Made by a program: the position numbers and the translations under genes
The notes under the pieces: model-generated
Told to the model about the DNA's origin: nothing
Seen by the model: the letters and a program-made list of their open reading frames with translations, nothing else
The model's database searches: none
Shown here: piece by piece, positions 55,381-64,000 of the stretch
How the letters are laid out: each line of letters begins with the position of its first letter
Numbering within the stretch: the stretch's first letter is position 1
Source of the DNA: Epiperipatus broadwayi
Taxonomy: Eukaryota; Onychophora; Udeonychophora; Euonychophora; Peripatidae
NCBI GenBank assembly: GCA_028023455.1
Contig: JAQFVV010000043.1
Span: 2,109,483-2,173,482, forward strand
Length of the DNA stretch: 64,000 nucleotides
Direction: 5' to 3'

Positions 55381-55860
55381 TAAGTGAGAATCATTATGAC
55401 TTACAGATATTCATATAATATATGGGAATACATGCTTTAATCAGATTTACTTCGTAGTTTTTGTGTGAATTTTTGCTATGCTTCGATGGCTAATCTATAA
55501 GTATCCAGATATTAGAATATTTCAAATATGTGAATTTCAAAATATTGGTGTTCTATCTACACTTGAAAAATAAAAGCCAAATTCCATCTAAATTTGAATT
55601 CCAGATTAAGAGATGACAAGCAGATATCCTAACCATTATGCCATAAGGGGCTTCCTATAATACCATATCTAGGATATAATCAAAATTTTATCTTAAAGGA
55701 ACTCTATACAAATTCATAAAAATAAAAAAATATATTATAAACAAATGCAATAAAAGTACTCCATTGTAATCAAAATCCATCTTTGTAATAATTCATTTTC
55801 ATTGAAAACTGGTAATTAATTGTCTTACTTAAATGTAAAAATTCTAACTATCCCTTTTCT
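55380..55860. other. AT-rich stretch with no identified feature
   Basis: Nothing recognised. AGCAGATATCCTAACCATTATGCC near 55620-55643 faintly recalls a tRNA D-arm on the minus strand, but the rest does not fold. Confidence 0.35.
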
Positions 55861-55864
55861 CAGA

Positions 55865-56235
55865 GGCAAAACTCTCCATACAGTAGTGCCACTCAGTGCA
55901 AGCCAGAATAATCAATGGATGCAGGAAGATTTATGCATAAAATCCCTATCTAGTGCCTACTCATCCAATATCCCCAGACTAGTTTCTAACTTGTGGATAT
56001 TGGGTGAGTAGGCACTAGATGGGGATTTTATGCATAAACATTCCTGCACCTATTGTTTACTCTGGCTTGCACTGAGTGGCACTACTGTGTGGGGGATTTT
56101 ATGCATAAACATTCCTGCACCTATTGTTTACTCTGGCTTGCACTGAGTGGCACTACTGTGTGGAGAGTTTTGCCTCTGTGAAAATCAGCTTGTGTAAGCA
56201 TAAACAATGGTGATCATGTGATATTTGATGGTTTA
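55865..56235. mobile_element. Family-A palindromic element, ribozyme core lost
   Basis: The left minus arm begins AGGCAAAACTCTCCATACAG and keeps CCAGACTAGTTTCTAACTTG, the GAAAC-TAGTC half of the core, but switches to the plus arm at 55996 before CTGATGA. The plus arm has a tandem duplication of about 65 bp (GGGGGATTTTATGCATAAAC segments, 56020-56090 and 56092-56158). It ends GGTGATCATGTGATATTTGA. Confidence 0.65.
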
Positions 56236-56746
56236 TTCCTTTTCTATTTAACTTTAAATTTTTATTAATTAGAATTATTATTTACCATACATTCATATAT
56301 AATGCTCTTTCATTGTTTTAATAATAGTAGTAATAATAGTAGTGGTAGCAGCAGTAGTTGTTATTATAATAATGATTGCTACTTATTCCTTTAGGAATTG
56401 ATCATAATCTTTGGTAACTGTAAGAGCTTATTTCCAATAAAATGTAGTTTTGTTCCTATTTTCTATATCTAGTAAACTGATTATTAAAAACATTCTATTT
56501 AAGTTCAACCTTTTATCCTCCTAAGCCTCACTCAAGATGATCCCAGTTCATATAAAATATTCATATTTTTATGAGGTTTTTTCTCATTGGTGATTGGTTA
56601 TAATTCAAAGCCTGTTTTATTATAGTATAAAAATTTCTATGGTGTTCTTTTTATTGAATCCAATCACCTTTTATAATCCTTCTTTTCAAAAACTTTATTT
56701 TTTCTTATCAATCATATATACATATTGACATCTTTAACACTCAACG

Positions 56747-56790
56747 TTTCAACCATTTTTTTTCTGTAGTCATTTTCAAAGATTTCTTTT
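56747..56790 (-). ncRNA. Hammerhead-like motif (left foldback arm)
   Basis: Minus strand: TTGAAAA, TGACTAC, A-rich loop, ATGGTTG, AAACG, TTGAG. Stem II pairs imperfectly. The core is eroded, but it is clearly the partner of the motif at 57431. Confidence 0.35.
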
Positions 56791-56906
56791 TTTCTCCAAA
56801 CTTTTTTCCTTTCATATATGGCTATTTAAGTTAAATAGCTGAATTGAAAGACATATGAATGTCTGAAAATTTCAGATTTTCTACTTAATAATGCTTGAAT
56901 ATCCTA

Positions 56907-56950
56907 GCAGCTCACTGAGGAAGTTAGTAGCAGAAACCAATCTAAGGTTG
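56907..56950 (+). ncRNA. Hammerhead-like motif, family A3
   Basis: CTCA, CTGAGGA, AGTTAGTAGCA, GAAAC, CAATC, TAAGG. The second core half is intact. Stem II is poor and core position 7 is changed. Confidence 0.4.
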
Positions 56951-57279
56951 GGATATTCTGAAAAGCTTAAGAACTATTTGCAACCTCATTATATAACATT
57001 TGTAATAAAAACTTGTTAAATTAGGTCATGTGATATATGACTTGATTTCTTTGTAATTATATTTTTTGCCGTTAAGGCTTTGGTGATTTTAGATTACTAA
57101 AGCTATTAATATATAGTGTATCTGAACTTAGTTCAGTCCCATATGGCTATTTAAGTTAGATAGCTGGATTGAAAGACATATGAATGTCTGAAAATTTCAG
57201 GTTTTCTACTCAATAGTTATTCATTAGATAAAGTGCTGGGCTTGGCCTGGTATTTTAAATATAATGCTTGAATATCCTA

Positions 57280-57318
57280 GCACCTCACTGAGGAAGCCAG
57301 TGAAACCAGTCTGAAGTT
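57280..57318 (+). ncRNA. Hammerhead-like motif, family A3
   Basis: CCTCA, CTGAGGA, AGCCAGT, GAAAC, CA, GTC, TGAAG. Stem III AC-CA-GT and the cleavage C are intact and three pairs of stem I remain, but stem II is almost lost. Confidence 0.45.
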
Positions 57319-57430
57319 AGGGATATTCTGAAACACGTGTTAAGAGCTATTTGTAAGCACATTATATATCATTTCTTTACATACATAAAATGAGTATGTA
57401 AAAAGAAAAAAGTTTGGAGAAAAAAAGAAA

Positions 57431-57472
57431 TCCTTGATAATGACTACAGAAAAAAAGTGGTCGAAACGTTGG
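57431..57472 (+). ncRNA. Hammerhead-like motif (right foldback arm)
   Basis: TTGATAA, T, GACTAC ... GTGGTC (6 pairs, one G-T), GAAACG, TTGGG. Stem II and GAAA are excellent. The first core half reads TTGATAA, not CTGATGA. Confidence 0.45.
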
Positions 57473-57619
57473 GTGTTAACGATGTGAATATGTATATATG
57501 GTTGATAAGAAATAAAGTTTTTGAAAAGAAAAGAAGAGTATATAAGGTCATTGGATTCAATAAAAAAGAACGTTATAGTTTATAAGACTTTTTTTCTTTT
57601 AAAAAAAAAAAAAAAGGAG

Positions 57620-58295
57620 GTTGCCTATTGTGGTTGTTAAAAAACTTAACTGCAGTGATAATAAGTTAAATATATATTTTTTATAAAAATTGGATATTTG
57701 CAATAACTGGAGTCAATAATTTTAATTATAAGATTGATTATACATAACTGCTTTCTTCCAGAATTTTTTATAAACTTACACTTTATAATACCTAAACAAA
57801 AATATGTATTTTAGAATTATGGTAAAGATGTATATCATACCTTCTTCAATTTATTTGTTAAACTTTGAAAATTACTAAATGCATTATTTCTTCTAAACCA
57901 AAATTAATATCTGATTTAGCTACCCAAAATTCAAACTAATTATTGTTATAATTATTAATAAATTCTGACACATCTATGGGACATATTATCTATTTCTTTT
58001 AAAATTAAATGGAAAGATAATTAAAAATTATTTGAATCATAATTTATGATAGAGGTAATTCAAAATTAATTATGAAGTTTTATTTACATCATTATTTCAT
58101 GCAAGAATGTGAATGACAAGTACTTGACCTAGCATTAAAATTTTAATGAAAAAAAACAACAACTTATTAATAATTGTCATAATATTATACCTGACATTAG
58201 TTAAAATTAATCAATAAAGACTGACTAATTAACCAATAAGTATTCATTAGATGCATATAAAAAATATTTTTCTAAAAAAAATACATGTTTACATG
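57620..58295. other. AT-rich stretch with no identified feature
   Basis: Nothing recognised. Confidence 0.4.
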
Positions 58296-58313
58296 CTCAA
58301 TATCTTTCAAGAT

Positions 58314-58412
58314 GTCAAGCGTTGGTGGTCTAGCGGTTAGCATAGCTGCCTTCCAAGCAGCAGGCCCGGGTTCGCTTCCCGGTAAACACTTTGAAATATA
58401 AAAAAAAATAAA
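58314..58412 (+). mobile_element. tRNA-Gly(TCC)-like mini-SINE with 15-bp target duplication
   Basis: The tRNA-like part is 58319-58389. Acceptor 5' side GCGTTGG; anticodon stem GCTGC/GCAGC; seven-base loop with anticodon TCC at 58352-58354; T arm CCGGG-TTCGCTT-CCCGG perfectly paired. The 3' acceptor strand reads TAAACAC, so two of seven pairs are broken. TGTCAAGC precedes it and CTTTGAAATAT plus A-rich tail follow, as in the other mini-SINEs. AATATCTTTCAAGAT flanks the unit exactly (58299-58313 and 58413-58427). A retroposed copy, not a tRNA gene in place. Confidence 0.85.
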
Positions 58413-58429
58413 AATATCTTTCAAGATTA

Positions 58430-59895
58430 TTCTAAATCAATCTAATTAAGATAAAATCGAGAAGCAGATAGAAGGGAAACGTACTAGATACCACACGAGG
58501 AAAAAAATATGTTCACATACTTATAAATGCATTTAATCACTTTTATAATGCTGTACTTCAATCAAATATACAGATTTTCTATTGTTGCAAAATATGCCAT
58601 GCATCATTAAATGATTGCATAGAGGTTTTCGTCTCTTGACAATTACATATTGGTACAAAATGGCTTCCTTGAATTCTGTTAAAAAAGTCACCAGAAGTTT
58701 ATCATGATATAACATTTGATTGAATTTTTATGCAAAGTCAACAGATTTTTAGCAAATCTTTTTCAACTGCTTCCAAGCAACAAATTGACATACCAATATG
58801 AAACTTGTCATTATATAGCCCCCAATTTGCTCAAATAATAATGAAACTAGTGCATCCCAGCTACTAAAGAAAAACATCGTTAAAGATTGTTTGCGAACAC
58901 ACAATTAATTGCAAGTTAATATGGTTATCATTATGTGACTAACTTTTATCAAGAATCTTCAACACTATAAAGAAATAAGTCACTTTCTTAGTTATTTATT
59001 ACATTTAAAAAATTGCAAATAGATATTAAGACTCAAATTTTGTATTCGTATAATCATATATTCTGTTTGTTTGGCAGAAGATTTGTGATATTAATATTTT
59101 ACTTATTAATTTCAACATCATGTAAATAACTTATTACTGCTTGAATATGTAACATTTAGGATTATAATCGTAACACAGAATGCTCTCATTTCAAATATGG
59201 TAATCAGGATTATTTTGCAAGCAAATTCTCCTTTTAAACCATCAAACATCACATGATCATCAAACCATCAAACATCACATGATCATCACTCTCCTTTTAA
59301 TCCATTCTCCTTTTGTTAAACTGAATGATTGATAAATGAAAAGTAAAATGGTATTTGCAAGTTTATTAAAATGATTCACTCTAGGTTTGCCTGCAAAATA
59401 ATTCTGAATGATACATTTGGAATGTGGGTGTTCCGTTAAGATTATTTTAAATTATAGCTTCAGATAATTGTTTTATCACATAAAGACTTTTTAAAACAAT
59501 ATTTTGAATCATTTTGAAGTACAGTCATTGTGTGAAGATAACACTGTAAACAAAAGTCGGAAATTATGACTCATTATCCTTCCAATTCAACTTAATTGAT
59601 CTACAAAAGTAATCTATTTGATGAGATATGAATGCATAAACATAAACAGTAATAAATAGAATTAAAGTCTTTTAATGACATGACTATGTTAATAATAAAT
59701 TGGACATCGTTACCATGAATAATGTCAGTAAATCATTGTAGAAGCTCCTTCAATCATACCAAAATAAAGCTTCATATAAATCTATCAGCTTACATTTAAC
59801 AATCATATTAGAAGCACAAATTAAGCTAATATTCTATTTGAGAGCTTTATCTTGCATGCTTTGAATAATTAATGAGTACTAGATTAGTATCAATC
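58430..59895. other. AT-rich stretch with minor repeats only
   Basis: A short direct duplication of AAACCATCAAACATCACATGATCATC (59237 and 59260, 23-bp spacing) recalls the outer end of family A. No gene or other element is recognised. Confidence 0.4.
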
Positions 59896-59899
59896 ACAT

Positions 59900-59940
59900 T
59901 TCCAGACTAGTTTCTGGTCATTGACCTTTACCAGTGAAAA
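59900..59940 (-). ncRNA. Hammerhead-like motif, isolated family-A relative with covarying stem I
   Basis: Minus strand: TTTTCA, CTGGTAA, A, GGTC-AAT-GACC (4 pairs), A, GAAAC, TA, GTC, TGGAAA. Stem I pairs at all six positions, although three of the six differ from the family form TCCTCA/TGGGGA. The first core half has two changes, so it is probably inactive now. Confidence 0.55.
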
Positions 59941-59949
59941 GTACTGAAT

Positions 59950-60608
59950 TTGCTCATTTACATCCAGAATTCCTGTTACTTCTTTTATACTCTCCAAACC
60001 AATGACGTGAAATTCAAAAACCTTAACTTTTTAATTCAAAAATTAAAAAGACTGAATTTCAAGATATGACCTTGCATAAGTGAAAAGAACTAAGGAAAAT
60101 GTGTTTGCATAATCAAGATTAAATTTTAAAAATGTTACTTAAATAAATTATAAATAATGATTAAAATAAATAAATCTGGCAGTTGTAAATATTTAAAAGA
60201 CCTTTTGTAAAACATTAAAAGAGATATCAAAGAATCAATTACTGGATTAAAAATATTACATTTCCATAAGTGTAAAATAAAAATGTGTGCACACATATAA
60301 AAAAAAATATATGTGTATGCATTATATATATTTAAATATAATTTTTAAAAAAAATTGTTATAAATAAAAAAGGTGAAAATTACCTATTATAATTTTTTTA
60401 TCTAATTATATATGATCAAGCAGTCTGCTACTGAGGTTTCAAATCCATAAGAATTACTATTTATATATCTTTATAAACTTTATAAAAACTAATATTGGAA
60501 AAAAAAAAGAAAGCATAAAAAACTGTTATGAAGAAAAAACTTTAAAGATGCGTATCCATAAGAACAGGGTTTAAACATCCTAATTGATCAATTTAACACA
60601 ATAGTTTT
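59950..60608. other. AT-rich stretch with no identified feature
   Basis: Nothing recognised. Confidence 0.4.
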
Positions 60609-60624
60609 ATTCAATTCATTAAAG

Positions 60625-61178
60625 TTGTAATTAATAATTTGTAAAGCACATACTCATTACATAAGTAATATATATTAAGACTATAACCTTAAGACTGCAT
60701 CTAAAATATGACAGTAGGGACCTCTACAAATCTAAACACAAGATTAACGACTTTAAAAGACAAGAACGGCCACTCTTATCTTTTGACCTAATTTCTAAAT
60801 ATATAGGTGAATCTAAAGCATTTTGATTTGAGAGCCTTAATATATATTATTTACATAATGAGTATGCACTTTACAAATTATTAATTACAACTTTAAATTG
60901 TTTTAAAAGATTTCTAATTATAAAAACTTCATACTGACTCATTATAAATCGAAAGATTTCGCCTATGTTAGTTTGTATGGAAATTGTGGACTTAATCAGT
61001 GAAGTAGTTAATAGCTTCATGCTCTCAAATCAAAATGTTTTAGATTCACCCATATATTTAAAAATTAGGTCGAAGATAAGAGTGGCTGCTCGTTAATCTT
61101 GTGTTCAGATTTGTAGAGGTCCTTACTGTCGTATTTTAGGTTCATAGTCTTAAGGTTATAGCCTTAATATATATTACT
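60625..61178. mobile_element. Foldback element, family D, with exact 15-bp target duplication
   Basis: The prefix TTGTAATTAATAATTTGTAA is followed by arms of about 175 bp: TAAGACTATAACCTTAAGAC at 60675 against GTCTTAAGGTTATAGCCTTA at 61147; TAGGTGAATCTAAAGCATTT against its inverse near 61037. An inverse copy of the prefix ends the left half (60833-60892). TTCAATTCATTAAAG flanks it exactly (60610-60624 and 61179-61193). It has the same layout as family C: a one-sided prefix, long arms, a long target duplication and no frame. A related arm is at 28160-28290. Confidence 0.85.
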
Positions 61179-61329
61179 TTCAATTCATTAAAGCAAAGTT
61201 TTGTTTTCATTTTACTCAGCTGAGAATTGATGCTTAAAGTTTCCTTTTTGAATCTAATACTGTATTAAACTATCCAGGAGATCTAAGGTATTTGAAAAAT
61301 TCTGGAATATATTCAAAGTGTGAATGCCA

Positions 61330-61900
61330 ATCAAACAACTGGATTACATTTTTGGACCAAATCATCATCATCATTTTCAATTATTATTAACCTCTTGTAA
61401 GATGAAGGTTTCTTTAAATTTAATGCAGTTTCTCTTATCCTTAGCTTCTCTTTTTTCGCATCACATCAGCAAATTTTCTTATTTCACCAATGCATGTAAA
61501 ATGTGATAAAAGTCTTTTACAATCTCCTGGAATCCAATTTGAAACTTCAATTATTCATCATTTGTCATAGCTTCTAGTAATGTATCCAATATTCCATTCC
61601 AGTCCATTAATTCTTTCAGTGATGTCAACAATACCTATTTATTCTCCCACATATTTTAATTTTGATTTCTTCTTTGTCACCTAGCATGCATCTTTCCATA
61701 TGCTGTTAAGTGGTCTAAAGACTCTGTATTGCTCTTCTGTTAAGTAACCAAATTACAGATTCACAAGGAAGATCTTATAAAAGATGTATATTTAAAATCT
61801 TCCTTTTCAAATATATAGGCATAATTCCTTTCTATAAAAACAGTCTGTTCAACATTAATTCCATGACTAACTTCATCTATTATTATAATATACAGTTTTA
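61330..61900 (-). mobile_element. RTE-type LINE 3' fragment, antisense
   Basis: Minus-strand text matches the C-terminal RTE block: a decayed GWSAF / GNYAYIFEKEDF segment near 61800-61850, TLNSRRAIQSL-like text near 61710-61745, ERCMLGDKEEI near 61680-61700, and WIPGDCKRLLSHFTCIG near 61495-61545. It ends with CATCTTACAAGAGG and an AATTGAAAATGATGATGATG tail at 61360-61380. There are many stops. Confidence 0.65.
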
Positions 61901-61904
61901 ATAA

Positions 61905-62090
61905 TTTAGTTACAGGAAATTTAAAATAAATTGATATGATTAGTTAAGTGTACTTAAGTAAATATCCAATAGAAATCTACTGATATACTGATATGATTGG
62001 ATATTATAGATTTAAAACTATCTTATAGATTATTGACATTACATCATTATTAAATAATATTTTAATTTGCGAAGCGCAGATAGTTGAAAA
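61905..62090. other. AT-rich spacer with no identified feature
   Basis: Two short related segments with TTGATATGATTAGT / CTGATATGATTGGATATT. Otherwise nothing. Confidence 0.35.
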
Positions 62091-62092
62091 TT

Positions 62093-62395
62093 GAAATAAA
62101 CTGAGACACTGCTAAATCTCACTGCACTCATTATATGTTGTATGTTTATGATTTGGACTCAGTGGGTTAATTGTGGGGATATTTAAAGCTTCAAGTTTTC
62201 AAACCTAAATACTTGCGACTGGCTTAGATATATAGAAAGACAAGTTGAGAGAAGGGTGGCTTTTCTCGTAAAATCTTTGTTGTGTGTGTTTGGGTTTGAT
62301 TGTCGTTTAAACAGCTATCATGACATCTGATTGGCTGTTTGATAGGTATTTTAACGAGTGCAGTGAAATTTAGCAGTGTCTCAATTTATATCATT
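62093..62395. repeat. MITE-like repeat with 38-bp inverted ends, family J
   Basis: GAGACACTGCTAAATCTCAC-TGCACTCATTA (62102-62132) and TAACGAGTGCAGTG-AAATTTAGCAGTGTCTC (62352-62383) are inverse with two or three mismatches. The interior is unique and moderately GC (CTTGCGACTGGC, TGTGTGTGTTTGGGTTTGAT). It has the size and ends of a non-autonomous DNA transposon; the target duplication was not resolved. Confidence 0.6.
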
Positions 62396-62809
62396 ATTAA
62401 GTATTTTATCTTATTATAACTAGTTTAATTAGTAAGAGTAAAATCAATACAAGAATATAGTATGGCTGAGTTAGTGTTATTTATCATTTTATTAAAATAG
62501 GATTTAAAATTAATTACTGGGTCTTATATTTATTTAAATATTATGAGCATTGTTTGATCTGTTTGTTTGTTGAATGATTTATCATTATTTTCATTTGATT
62601 ATAAATGAAATATATCTTACGCGCATATATCGTTGCTTTGAGGCAATGATATTTGATTTAATTGTTTTATTTTAATCTATTTTAAGTAAGGTTTGTATTT
62701 AGGGAATTAGAAGTGGCGATTCTCTGTTTGATCTCTGTTTATTTTAAATGCTATCTGACGTCACGATGCTGTACTAAAGATTATCATCACTGTTTTATTT
62801 TGTTATAGT

Positions 62810-63640
62810 TTTTTTTTTTTTTGTTAAGAAAAAATGTATAGTGTCAGGTAGCTACATTTTGCTGATTACAATAGTTTTATGTAGACGTTCAGAGCTGTAC
62901 AACCCATCTGTGTGGCATTGTCATCATATTATTTAGTGCAATAGTCTGAAATGTCTCATTGTCAGATATGGTAATCTGCGCCCATGTGTCCACAAAGAGA
63001 TGCTCTGACACAAGAAGGCGATCTCTGTTCTTCATGTTTATTAGTATTTTTTTGAAAGTTCTCCAAGGATCACTATGTCCTTGTCTGAAGATATGTTGGC
63101 ACCTGGTGATCCATAAGGCATGTAGCAGGCATGCCGCTAGCCTTATAGCTGCATACTTTCCTTCTTTCATTGCTTGATCAATTGACAGGACATTGCCACA
63201 GCCAGAAGAAATGCTTGTGATAATTTTGTTTCTATTGCAAATCAAGTATGAGCAAGCATAGAAGATGTGCTCCAGAGTTTCTTCATCTATATTACAAAGT
63301 TTACACATGGGGCTTAGTTGACAAAATCCTCTTTGCATCACCAAAAAGTGACTGGTGGGCAAAGAGGATAAGTTAAACTTAATTATAAAATCAACCAGTT
63401 TTGGTTTTATCCACCAGTATCTTGACTTCCTGAGCATTTGTTTCACTGACAGTCTTAATCGGGTAGATATCGGGTTTTGATTTGGGAAAAGAAGTTTATA
63501 CACTTCCCAATATGTTTGCTTTGTTTTCTCCATTTGCTCAGTAACTGAAAATAGAGTCCCCAATTGATCTTGTAGCTCTTTGACCCATTTACTGGATATA
63601 GGTTGTGGCGTATCTGTGGGCTCCACAGAGTCTTCATTCT
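62810..63640 (-). CDS. LINE ORF2 C-terminal fragment with reverse-transcriptase zinc-binding domain
   Basis: An uninterrupted minus-strand frame covers 62889-63626 (245 codons). Its first codon as bounded here is GTG, and the frame stays open further upstream, so the true start is not in the copy: this is a 5'-truncated LINE. The zinc-binding part, near residues 82-135, reads LPTSHFLVMQRGFCQLSPMC, KLCNIDEETLEHIFYACSYL, giving C-x2-C then H-x4-C. It is followed by AAIRLAACLLHALWITRCQH and MKNRDRLLVSEHLFVDTWAQ. The family role is the C-terminal domain of non-LTR reverse transcriptases, thought to help bind the RNA or target. The 3' end shows an A12 run at 62811-62822 on the minus strand. It shares blocks with 54020-54590. 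The intact frame marks it as the youngest LINE here; independent expression is unlikely. Confidence 0.75.
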
Positions 63641-63644
63641 GAGT

Positions 63645-64000
63645 TGAATGTGTGAATAGATAAAGGATTATTTTAAGTACTAAATAATTATTTATAGGTT
63701 GATATTCATTTAGCTTAATTTATTATCTTCATTCTATTATGAATGATATTATTCACAGGGCATTATAAAATTAGTATTATTTTTCTTTGATTTATATTTT
63801 ATTCAGTTACAAATGATGTCTAACTTCAAGTCTCATTTTCATGCTGTTACCTAGGATGACCAACAACTGGGCTATATTTTATTTAGGTTATAACAGAGAT
63901 TTAGCATGTGCACATATTTATTCTGTTGTAAATTATGACACAATTTGCAGAGCATACTTAAACAGGATCACTCTATCATGGTCTTTCCATGTCTGATCTG
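63645..64000. other. AT-rich stretch with no identified feature
   Basis: Nothing recognised up to the window edge. The LINE frame upstream of 63640 is open but loses any resemblance to protein. Confidence 0.4.

Larger units (their letters stand above)
56560..57600. repeat. Foldback with hammerhead-like arms enclosing two family-A3 units
   Basis: The outer arms 56635-56815 and 57395-57595 are inverse of each other (AACGTTTCAACC / GGTCGAAACGTT; TTCTGTAGTCATT / AATGACTACAGAA; CCAATCACCTT / AAGGTCATTGG). Between them are two direct family-A3 units (56830-57060 and 57120-57365) sharing GACATATGAATGTCTGAAAA, TTCTACT and GCTTGAATATCCTAGCA. A poly-A run lies at 57600-57615. Confidence 0.65.

Noticed and set aside
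55620-55645. tRNA D-arm-like text on the minus strand
   Set aside because: No matching anticodon or T arm follows at tRNA spacing.
58319-58389. Functional tRNA-Gly(TCC) gene
   Set aside because: The anticodon and T arms are perfect, but the acceptor stem has two mismatches and a weak pair, and a 15-bp target duplication with an A-rich tail shows a retroposed SINE.

Overview
This 64-kb window is AT-rich, intergenic (or intronic) DNA of a metazoan, most likely an invertebrate. The repeat types suggest an arthropod or a lophotrochozoan such as a mollusc, but the sequence does not settle the lineage. No host gene could be recognised. Nearly everything interpretable is a transposable element or a short repeat, mostly degraded and often nested.

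Autonomous-type elements, left to right: a very decayed CR1/Jockey-like LINE (about 640-4450); an L1/Tx1-like LINE with a zinc-knuckle ORF1 (about 8390-14250), split by a 5'-truncated RTE-type LINE (about 9650-11200) and by a foldback element (11270-11781); a hAT transposon of the ZMYM1/DUF4371 type with a 9-bp target duplication (18062-22717); further RTE copies (25228-26490, 30800-32600, 48255-50420 and, antisense, 61330-61900); a Gypsy-type LTR retrotransposon broken into three pieces by two ribozyme-bearing insertions (32930-37620); and three 3' ends of zinc-ribbon LINEs (37806-38405 minus, 54020-54590 plus, 62810-63640 minus). The last of these keeps the longest open frame in the window.

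The most striking content is a set of dispersed repeats, many inverted or palindromic, that carry hammerhead-ribozyme (HHR) cores. Two families are clear. Family A reads CTGATGA, then a GGC/GCC stem, then GAAAC-TAGTC, with a 6-bp stem I that covaries between copies. It includes four same-strand ribozymes spaced 422-438 nt apart at 35.1-36.7 kb, and two insertions flanked by 13-14-bp target duplications. Family B has tRNA B-box-like ends and a core CTGAYGA-GTGCT...AGCAY-GAAA with a 3-bp palindromic stem III and A at the cleavage position. Several more diverged relatives occur. The layout resembles retrozymes and the terminal repeats of Penelope-like elements, but no Penelope reverse transcriptase is present here.

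Other structured repeats: foldback elements with long (13-15-bp) exact target duplications (11.27, 52.5 and 60.6 kb); about 100-bp tRNA-only SINEs with 15-18-bp target duplications (20.1, 53.3 and 58.3 kb); and a 34-bp minisatellite grown out of RTE coding sequence, with a 442-bp (13 x 34) higher-order repeat. Large remaining stretches hold nothing I can identify.
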